DNA of 64,000 bases from an uncultured Blautia sp. (GTDB lineage: Bacteria > Bacillota > Clostridia > Lachnospirales > Lachnospiraceae): positions 7,656-71,655 of the forward strand of contig UQCM01000009.1 of assembly GCA_900539525.1 (NCBI GenBank). Reading direction: 5' to 3'. Shown here piece after piece: positions 40,609-48,500 of this stretch; positions within the stretch are counted from its first letter, which is position 1; each line of letters opens with the position of its first letter. A model generated the notes under the pieces. The model saw only the letters and a program-made list of their open reading frames with translations. It was not told the DNA's origin and made no database searches. Both the position numbers and the translations under genes were made by a program.

Positions 40609-42051
40609 ATGCGAAATATACATGACCAGAAAGCGGAAACAGAGAAGCTGAAAGAAGAGTGCGGTGTTTTTGGCATCTATGATTTTGACGGCAATGATGT
40701 GGCATCAACGATCTATTACGGACTATTTGCATTGCAGCACCGGGGACAGGAAAGCTGCGGTATCGCAGTGAGCGATACACAGGGACCCAAGGGACAGGTA
40801 CAGTCCTACAAAGGCATGGGGCTCGTCAATGAGGTGTTTACCGGAGAGGAACTGTCAGGCATGAAGGGCGATATCGGTGTCGGACATGTACGTTATTCTA
40901 CAGCCGGAGCCAGCACCAGAGAGAATGCACAGCCACTGGTTCTGAATTATATCAAGGGAACTCTGGCACTTGCACACAATGGAAATCTGATCAATACGCC
41001 CGAGCTTCGCAAGGAACTGGCATACGGCGGTGCGATCTTCCAGACGACCATTGATTCTGAGGTGATCGCCTATCATATTGCCAGGGCTCGTGTCACTTCT
41101 GCAACTGCTGAGGAGGCCGTGGCAAAGGCCATGAAAAAGATCAAAGGTGCCTACTCTCTGGTTGTCATGTCGCCGAGAAAGCTGATGGGAGCCAGAGATC
41201 CTTATGGATTTAAGCCTTTATGTATCGGGAAAAGAGATCATGCCTATATCCTGGCATCGGAAAGCTGTGCCCTTGATACGATAGGAGCAGAGTTTGTGCG
41301 TGATGTACTGCCGGGTGAGATCGTAACGATCACAAAGGACGGCATCCGGTCAGATACCAGCATGTGTCTTCCCGCAAAGAAAGAGGCCAGATGTATCTTT
41401 GAGTATATCTATTTTGCAAGACCGGACAGTCATATCGACGGTGTGAGCGTTTATCATTCACGCATCATGGCAGGAAGATATCTGGCAATCGACTCACCGG
41501 TGGATGCCGACCTTGTGGTGGGGGTACCGGAATCCGGAAATGCAGCGGCACTCGGGTATTCTCTGCAGTCGGGAATCCCTTATGGTACAGCATTCGTAAA
41601 GAACGGATATGTGGGAAGAACATTCATCAAGCCCGGGCAGAGCAGCAGGGAATCCAGCGTGCGTGTAAAGCTGAATGTATTGAAGGAAGCTGTGAAAGGC
41701 AAAAGAGTCATCATGATCGATGATTCCATTGTCAGAGGAACGACCAGTGACAGGATCGTAAGTATGCTGAAGGAGGCGGGAGCCACGGAGGTACATATGC
41801 GAGTCAGTTCGCCTCCATTCCTGTGGCCGTGCTATTTTGGTACGGATGTCCCGGCGAGAGAGCAGCTGATCGCTTATAACCGGACAGTGGAAGAGATCCG
41901 GCAGCTGATTGGTGCAGATTCTCTTGGGTATTTAAGCATTGACCGTCTTGAGGAGATGGTAGACGGTCTGCCTATCTGCAAAGGGTGTTTCACAGGTGAG
42001 TACCCTATGGAACCACCTGCGGAAGACATTCGCGGGAATTACGAAAAATAG
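40609..42051 (+). CDS. purF: Amidophosphoribosyltransferase
   Basis: First step of purine synthesis, making phosphoribosylamine from PRPP and glutamine. It has 480 residues. The catalytic cysteine is C18 in EECGVFGIY, so residues 1-17 would be a propeptide that is cut off, as in B. subtilis. The PRPP loop is VIMIDDSIVRGTTS. Cysteines in ARCIFEYIYFARPD, WPCYFG and ICKGCF fit the [4Fe-4S] centre of Gram-positive PurF. The start ATG at 40609 lacks a strong ribosome site but agrees with the propeptide length. Confidence 0.96.
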   Translation: MRNIHDQKAETEKLKEECGVFGIYDFDGNDVASTIYYGLFALQHRGQESCGIAVSDTQGPKGQVQSYKGMGLVNEVFTGEELSGMKGDIGVGHVRYSTAGASTRENAQPLVLNYIKGTLALAHNGNLINTPELRKELAYGGAIFQTTIDSEVIAYHIARARVTSATAEEAVAKAMKKIKGAYSLVVMSPRKLMGARDPYGFKPLCIGKRDHAYILASESCALDTIGAEFVRDVLPGEIVTITKDGIRSDTSMCLPAKKEARCIFEYIYFARPDSHIDGVSVYHSRIMAGRYLAIDSPVDADLVVGVPESGNAAALGYSLQSGIPYGTAFVKNGYVGRTFIKPGQSSRESSVRVKLNVLKEAVKGKRVIMIDDSIVRGTTSDRIVSMLKEAGATEVHMRVSSPPFLWPCYFGTDVPAREQLIAYNRTVEEIRQLIGADSLGYLSIDRLEEMVDGLPICKGCFTGEYPMEPPAEDIRGNYEK

Positions 42052-42122
42052 AATAAACAATAGCAGGTGGTGAGATGAATTGCCAGATAGACACAACTCT
42101 ATCAATAAATAGAAAAGAACAT

Positions 42123-42151
42123 TTGTTCTGCGTCGCGGATAGTGCTATAAT
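42123..42151 (+). promoter_or_regulatory. Strong promoter before the structured region upstream of purB
   Basis: TTGTTC, a 17-base spacer and a perfect TATAAT give a start near 42158. That is about 245 bases before the purB ATG, leaving a long leader or a separate small RNA. Confidence 0.75.
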
Positions 42152-42157
42152 GTAATC

Positions 42158-42350
42158 AGTCGGAAACATAAGGAGGCTGATCATATGAAAGAAATACGTC
42201 CGTAACCGGACAAACAGATAGAAATGCCCGTATCCGGGCAAAAAACAATCGCGGGACACGCGAGGATAGCCTGCAGATACTTGGCTCATGAGGGCCATTG
42301 AACAGGAAGCTCCCACTTCAAAATCTTTGATTTAAGTGGTGGGAGCATTT
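42158..42350 (+). ncRNA. Candidate structured RNA (leader or free RNA) between purF and purB
   Basis: From the predicted start site there is a row of local stems: GTCCG/CGGAC (42198-42211, loop taac), TGCCCG/CGGGCA (42225-42240, loop tatc), TCGCG/CGCGA (42249-42263) and AGCC/GGCT (42268-42286). At the end, GCTCCCAC (42309) pairs with GTGGGAGC (42339-42346), with AAATC/GATTT inside. The 3' part (GGAAGCTCCCACTTC...AAGTGGTGGGAGC) resembles right ends of IS200/IS605 elements, where TnpB guide RNA ends. No tnpB is present. It accounts for most of the 42052-42402 gap; 42052-42120 shows nothing clear. Confidence 0.5.
42185..42205 (+). CDS. Possible 6-codon leader ORF
   Basis: ATG followed by five codons (peptide MKEIRP) and TAA, with a perfect AGGAGG eight bases upstream. 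The stop codon lies in the loop of the GTCCG/CGGAC hairpin. The ribosome site is too good to be ignored, but such a short ORF could be chance. If translated, it could act as a leader peptide controlling the downstream structure. Confidence 0.3.
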   Translation: MKEIRP

Positions 42351-42402
42351 AACTTGAAGATCAGGGAGACGAAGCAGCTCCCGGGATAAAAGGAGAGAAC
42401 AG

Positions 42403-43836
42403 ATGAGTACAGACAGATATCAAAGCCCATTGTCTGAGCGCTATGCCAGCAAAGAAATGCAGTATATCTTTTCACCGGATATGAAGTTCCGCACATGGAG
42501 AAAGCTCTGGATCGCACTTGCAGAGACAGAGAAAGAGCTGGGACTGAATATTACCGATGAGCAGATCGAAGAGCTGAAGGCTCATGCCGAGGATATTAAT
42601 TATGAAGTGGCAAAAGAGAGAGAGAAGATCGTCCGTCATGATGTTATGTCGCATGTGTATGCATACGGTGTTCAGTGCCCGAAAGCAAAGGGAATCATTC
42701 ATCTGGGTGCGACATCCTGCTATGTGGGTGATAATACAGACATTATCGTTATGACTGAGGCGCTGAAGCTGGTGAAGAAAAAGCTGGTAAATGTTATCGC
42801 AGAGCTGGCAAAGTTTGCAGATGAGTACAAGAACCAGCCGACGCTGGCATTTACACATTTTCAGCCGGCACAGCCGACCACCGTTGGAAAACGTGCAACT
42901 CTGTGGATGCAGGAGTTCCTTCTGGATCTTGAGGATCTGGAGCACGTACTTGGTACAATGAAGCTGCTTGGCTCCAAAGGAACAACAGGAACACAGGCCA
43001 GCTTTCTGGAGCTGTTTGACGGTGATCAGGAGACCATTGATAAGATCGATCCGATGATCGCAGAAAAGATAGGATTCAGGGAGTGCTATCCGGTATCAGG
43101 CCAGACCTATTCAAGAAAGGTCGATACCAGAGTCGTGAATGTGCTGGCGGGCATCGCTGCAAGTGCACATAAGTTTTCCAATGATATTCGTCTGCTTCAG
43201 CATTTAAAAGAAGTGGAAGAACCTTTTGAAAAGACGCAGATCGGATCCTCTGCGATGGCATATAAGAGAAATCCGATGAGAAGTGAGAGAATCGCTTCCC
43301 TTTCCCGTTTTGTGATGGCAGACGCTTTAAATCCGGCCATCACTTCTGCGACACAGTGGTTTGAAAGAACGCTGGATGATTCGGCAAATAAGAGACTGTC
43401 GATTCCAGAGGGATTTCTCGCAGTCGATGGTATTCTGGATCTCTGCCTGAATGTTGTAGACGGACTCGTGGTATACCCGAAGGTCATTGAAAAGCGTCTG
43501 ATGTCCGAGCTCCCGTTTATGGCAACAGAGAATATTATGATGGATGCCGTTAAAGCCGGAGGAGACAGACAGGAGCTGCACGAGCGCATTCGCGAGCTTT
43601 CCATGGAAGCAGGAAGGAACGTAAAGGTTGAGGGAAGAGAGAATAATCTCCTTGAACTCATCGCGGCAGATCCGGCTTTCAATCTTACACTGGATGAGTT
43701 GAAAAAGACCATGGATCCGTCAAAATATGTGGGACGTGCACCGCTTCAGGTGGAGAATTTCCTGAAGAAGATGGTAAATCCGATTCTTGAGGAAAACAAA
43801 GAGCTGCTGGGTGTAAAGGCGGAAATTAATGTATAA
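42403..43836 (+). CDS. purB: Adenylosuccinate lyase
   Basis: Cleaves SAICAR and adenylosuccinate in purine synthesis. It has 477 residues. The fumarase/aspartase superfamily signature is [15 protein letters not shown]. Upstream catalytic segments are [14 protein letters not shown] and [24 protein letters not shown] precedes the ATG. It is followed by purA, which has its own promoter. Confidence 0.97.
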   Translation: MSTDRYQSPLSERYASKEMQYIFSPDMKFRTWRKLWIALAETEKELGLNITDEQIEELKAHAEDINYEVAKEREKIVRHDVMSHVYAYGVQCPKAKGIIHLGATSCYVGDNTDIIVMTEALKLVKKKLVNVIAELAKFADEYKNQPTLAFTHFQPAQPTTVGKRATLWMQEFLLDLEDLEHVLGTMKLLGSKGTTGTQASFLELFDGDQETIDKIDPMIAEKIGFRECYPVSGQTYSRKVDTRVVNVLAGIAASAHKFSNDIRLLQHLKEVEEPFEKTQIGSSAMAYKRNPMRSERIASLSRFVMADALNPAITSATQWFERTLDDSANKRLSIPEGFLAVDGILDLCLNVVDGLVVYPKVIEKRLMSELPFMATENIMMDAVKAGGDRQELHERIRELSMEAGRNVKVEGRENNLLELIAADPAFNLTLDELKKTMDPSKYVGRAPLQVENFLKKMVNPILEENKELLGVKAEINV

Positions 43837-43845
43837 TAAATCAGT

Positions 43846-43874
43846 TTTACATATAGAAAAAAATGTAGTATACT
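43846..43874 (+). promoter_or_regulatory. purA promoter
   Basis: TTTACA, a 17-base spacer and TATACT lie about 100 bases before the purA ATG, starting 9 bases after the purB stop. Confidence 0.65.
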
Positions 43875-43971
43875 AAAAAGGAAGCTGTTCGAACAGCCGG
43901 ATTTGACTATTATGGGTCTGTTCAATATGGATATGAGCGGCCAGAGAGATTGAACCACGGGAGGAAGTAAT

Positions 43972-45246
43972 ATGGTACAAGCAGTTGTAGGAGCAAACTG
44001 GGGCGATGAGGGAAAAGGCAAGATCACAGATATGCTTGCCGAGAAAGCGGATATCATCGTAAGATTTCAGGGAGGCGCGAATGCGGGTCACACCATTGTG
44101 AATAATTATGGAAAGTTCGCACTTCACACATTGCCATCAGGTGTATTTTACGGACACACCACCAGCATTATCGGCAACGGCGTGGCATTGAATATTCCTG
44201 TTTTATTTAATGAGGTTAAGAGTATTGTGGACAGAGGCGTTCCCATGCCTAAGATACTGGTATCGAATCGTGCCCAGATCGTGATGTCCTATCACATCCT
44301 CTTTGATCAGTATGAGGAGGAGCGTCTGGGAGGAAAGTCTTTCGGCTCCACCAAGTCCGGTATTGCGCCGTTCTATTCAGATAAATATGCGAAGATCGGT
44401 TTCCAGGTAAGTGAGCTTTTTGATGAGGAGCTTTTAAAAGAAAAGGCAGTCCGTGTATGTGAGCAGAAGAATGTCATTCTGGAGCATCTGTATCACAAGC
44501 CGGCGCTGAAACCGGAAGAACTGTTAGAAGAACTGCATGGATACAGGGAGATGGTAGAGCCGTTTGTCTGCGACACTTCCGCCTATCTCTGGAATGCCAT
44601 CAAAGAAGGAAAGAATATTCTGCTGGAGGGACAGCTTGGTTCCTTAAAGGATCCGGATCATGGTATTTATCCGATGGTAACATCTTCGTCTACACTGGCT
44701 GCTTATGGTGCGATCGGAGCAGGCATTCCGCCATATGAGATTAAAAAGATCGTAACTGTAGTAAAGGCTTATTCGAGTGCAGTAGGAGCAGGTGCGTTTG
44801 TCAGCGAGATTTTCGGTGAAGAAGCAGATGAGCTGAGAAAGCGTGGCGGTGACGGCGGAGAGTTCGGAGCGACAACAGGACGTCCAAGACGTATGGGATG
44901 GTTCGACTGTGTAGCGACGAAATACGGTTGCCGTGTGCAGGGAACGACAGACGTGGCATTTACGGTACTGGATGTCCTTGGATATCTGGATGAGATTCCG
45001 GTATGTGTGGGATATGAGATCGACGGTCAGGTGACGACAGACTTCCCGACGACTGCACAGCTCTCCAAAGCAAAACCGGTTCTTGAAAAACTGCCGGGCT
45101 GGAAATCAGACATCCGCGGCATCAGGAAATACGAAGACCTTCCGGAAAACTGCAGAAAATATGTGGAATTCGTAGAGAAGCAGATCGGATTCCCGATCAC
45201 CATGGTTTCCAATGGTCCGGGACGTGAGGATATCATTTACAGATAA
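43972..45246 (+). CDS. purA: Adenylosuccinate synthetase
   Basis: Condenses IMP with aspartate using GTP, the first AMP-specific step. It has 424 residues. The N-terminal GTP loop is GANWGDEGKGKITD, then FQGGANAGHTIV, and the later GSTKSGIAP and TTTGRPRRMGWFD motifs. GGGAGG lies upstream of the ATG. Two hairpins follow it. Confidence 0.98.
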   Translation: MVQAVVGANWGDEGKGKITDMLAEKADIIVRFQGGANAGHTIVNNYGKFALHTLPSGVFYGHTTSIIGNGVALNIPVLFNEVKSIVDRGVPMPKILVSNRAQIVMSYHILFDQYEEERLGGKSFGSTKSGIAPFYSDKYAKIGFQVSELFDEELLKEKAVRVCEQKNVILEHLYHKPALKPEELLEELHGYREMVEPFVCDTSAYLWNAIKEGKNILLEGQLGSLKDPDHGIYPMVTSSSTLAAYGAIGAGIPPYEIKKIVTVVKAYSSAVGAGAFVSEIFGEEADELRKRGGDGGEFGATTGRPRRMGWFDCVATKYGCRVQGTTDVAFTVLDVLGYLDEIPVCVGYEIDGQVTTDFPTTAQLSKAKPVLEKLPGWKSDIRGIRKYEDLPENCRKYVEFVEKQIGFPITMVSNGPGREDIIYR

Positions 45247-45252
45247 AGTTCA

Positions 45253-45274
45253 GGTATGCCCTGGCATACCTTTT
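45253..45274 (+). terminator. First terminator after purA
   Basis: GGTATGCC and GGCATACC form a perfect stem with a two-base loop before TTTT; the tight loop may open by one pair. Confidence 0.7.
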
Positions 45275-45284
45275 ACAGAGAATT

Positions 45285-45326
45285 CGCCGGCAGTTCATCA
45301 GAGTTTTGATGAACTGCCGGCGTTTT
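45285..45326 (+). terminator. Second, stronger terminator after purA
   Basis: A perfect 16-bp stem (45285-45300 with 45307-45322), a six-base loop and TTTTAA. The two terminators together isolate purA from the GH31 gene. In 45327-45579 I see no further gene, only the GH31 ribosome site. Confidence 0.92.
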
Positions 45327-45579
45327 AAGTTATCATACGGAAAATTTGTCACTGAGCATTCTGCGTCAGTACACGCTGTGGGGAACAGAAAAGTTACCCT
45401 GGAGGAGAAACGTGCAGATCTGTCCGCTTATGTTAGACAAAAATGTCAAAAAAAAAATGGAAAGTGTAAATAATTTGTGCAAAAGATATAGTAATATAAA
45501 AGCTATCATGGCACTTATAAACGATGCGGGAAGCAAAGCATAGTGCCTCCGGCATCATGTGATGAAAAGGAGAGGAAGA

Positions 45580-48500
45580 ATGAGAAAGGTAAGGCATTTA
45601 AAAAAGGCAGGGCAGAAGACGATTGCTTTTATGATTGCTCTGGGACTGACAGTCTCACTTATGCCGGCGGCACCGGTATTGCCGACAAAGGCTGCAGATT
45701 TTACCGGGACTCTGACGGAAGTGAAGGGAGTTGAGCGGGACAAGACAGATGTGAATATTGTCTGGGTTACCTTCAATGATAATGTGAAGGCAAAGCTTAC
45801 ATTCCTGGATAACGGGATTTTCCGTTATAATGTGGATCCGACGGGAGAATTTTCCAACTATGCGGTGCCCAGGAGCAGCAGCCATGCGGCACGGATCCAG
45901 CAATACCCGGATACTTCTGTAAAGTATGCACATCCGGAAGCCAGTGTGGAAAGCAGTACAGATGCTTTTACCGTCAAGGCGGGGGATGTGACAGTCATTT
46001 TTGACAAGGATACGGCAAAAATGACCATCAAAGACGGATCCAAAACTGTGATGGAAGAGAAAGAAGCGCTTTCCATTAACGGAACATCTACGGTGCAGAC
46101 TTTGGTAAAACAGGAAGATGAGAATTTCTACGGTGGAGGAACGCAGAACGGACGCTTTGTGCATACAGGCGAGAAGATCCACATCGCAAATGAGAGCGGA
46201 TGGACAGATGGAGGTGTGGCATCACCCAATCCGTTTTATTACACAACGGGCGGTTATGGCGTTCTGAGAAATACCTTCCGGGACGGGGATTATGATTTTG
46301 GCAAAGCAAAAGATGGCACTGTTACAGCGGAACATGAGGAAAATGAATTTGACGCTTATTATTTTGTGTCAGATGCTTCAGATGGAAGAGGCGTGGCACA
46401 GGAACTTCTGCAGGGATACTACAAGGTCACCGGAAACCCGGCACTTCTTCCAGAGTATGCTTTTTATGAAGGGCATCTGAACGCATACAACCGTGACTCC
46501 TGGTCAGATACATCAGGACAGAAGGCATGGACGATCAAAGGTACCGATTCCGCCTCCAGTGAAGGAACGACGATTTATGAGAGCGGAATGGCAGCAGGGT
46601 ATAAGCTGTCAGACGGCATGTTTTCAGAGTCACTGAACGGGACAGGACCAACAGTTGCTGCTGATAAATATCCGAATGTAACAACACCTTATAAGTATTC
46701 CGCAAGAGCAGTGATCGATCAGTATGTGGACTATGATATGCCTCTGGGCTACTTCCTGCCAAATGATGGTTACGGTGCAGGCTACGGACAGAACGGCTAT
46801 GGAATGACGGGCGGCGTGAATACAGATGGCAGCAGCAGCGCCGAGCGTCTGGCGGCAGTAGATGCCAACGTGGCGAATCTGAAAGCTTTTGCAGATTATG
46901 CAAAGACAAAGGGTGTGGAGACAGGACTCTGGACACAGAGTTATCTGGTACCGGATTCCAATCCGAACACAGAATGGCAGCTTCTGCGTGACTTTAAGAA
47001 AGAGGTACAGGCAGGTGTTACCACTCTGAAGACGGATGTGGCATGGGTAGGATATGGATACTCCATGCAGCTTGACGGAGTAAAGACGGCTTATGATACG
47101 GCAACAACGACAGTGAATTACCGGCCGAATATTATTTCGCTGGATGGATGGGCAGGCTCTCAGAGATACAACAGCATCTGGACAGGTGACCAGTATGGTG
47201 GAAACTGGGAGTATATCCGTTTCCATATCCCGACTTACATCGGAACCTCCCTGAGCGGAAATCCGAATGTGGGAAGTGATATGGACGGTATCTTCAGCGG
47301 AGACAAGATCGTGTCAACGAGAGATTATCAGTGGAAGATCTTCACCCAGGAAATGCTGAATATGGATGGCTGGGGAAGCTATGCGAAGACGCCGTATACA
47401 TTCGGTGATCCGTATACAGGTATTAACCGTATGTATCTGAAGACGAAGGCGAAGTTGATGCCCTATCTGTATACGACTGCCTATTCTTCCTCAAATATCA
47501 ATACCGGAAATCAGGATACAGGACTTCCTATGATCCGGGCAATGTTCCTGGAATACCCGGATGATCCTTATGCGTTCAGCAGGAGCATGCAGTATCAGTT
47601 TATGTTCGGTTCACAGTTCCTGGTTGCACCGATCTATCAGAACACGGCGGATACGCAAGGTACGGGCGATGATGTGAGAAATAATATCTATCTGCCGGAT
47701 AAGGATGCCGTGTGGGTAGACTTCTTTACAGGCGAGCAGTACAGAGGCGGACAGACACTGAACAACTTTGCAGCACCTCTGTGGAAGCTTCCGGTCTTTG
47801 TAAAGAATGGTTCTATCATACCGCAGTACGAGGAAAACAACTCACCGTCTGAGATTGACAGGACAAACAGAATCGTAGAATTCTGGCCGGCAGGCTCTAC
47901 GGAGTATACAGCTGTTGAGGATGACGGAACATACATTGAAAATGAGATTACAGAAGATGTAGAGTACGGTAAGATTGACAATATCTCCTATGGAGATCAT
48001 GTATCAACCACCTACACCTCGGAGGTGAGCGGAACTACAGCCACTCTGACAGCAGAAAAATCTGCCGGAACCTATACAGGATATCAGCAGAATAAAAATA
48101 CCACTTTTGTAGTACATGTTTCTCAGAAGCCGACGGGCATCACAGCTAAAAATGGTGAAACTGCGCTGAATACAGCAGAAGTAACAACAAAAGAGGCTTT
48201 TGAACAGGCAGTACCGGAAGCAGGAAAAGCAGTATGGTTCTACGATGCCGCACCGGAAATCGAAACCTATGCATCGGAGAAAGAAACTGAATTCAAGAAT
48301 ATGGTAAAAGATGTTAAGGTTGCACCGAAGCTTTATGTAAAGTTTGCCAAAGCAGATGCAAAGGCTGTGGATCAGACCCTTGTAATTGATGGCTTTGCAA
48401 ATGATGGAAATCTTCCGGCAGAGAAGGAAAATACAGGGCTTGGCGTTCCGACCCTTACAGAAGATGAAGAAGCGAGGACACCGTCCAGCATTACTGTGAA

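Noticed and set aside
42158..42350. 6S RNA (ssrS) call for the purF-purB structured region
   Set aside because: 6S RNA is one long hairpin with a central bubble and pairing 5' and 3' ends. Here the ends do not pair and several local hairpins lie in a row.
45346..45734. Two short ORFs between purA and the GH31 gene
   Set aside because: No good ribosome site or family resemblance. The second overlaps the GH31 start in another frame.
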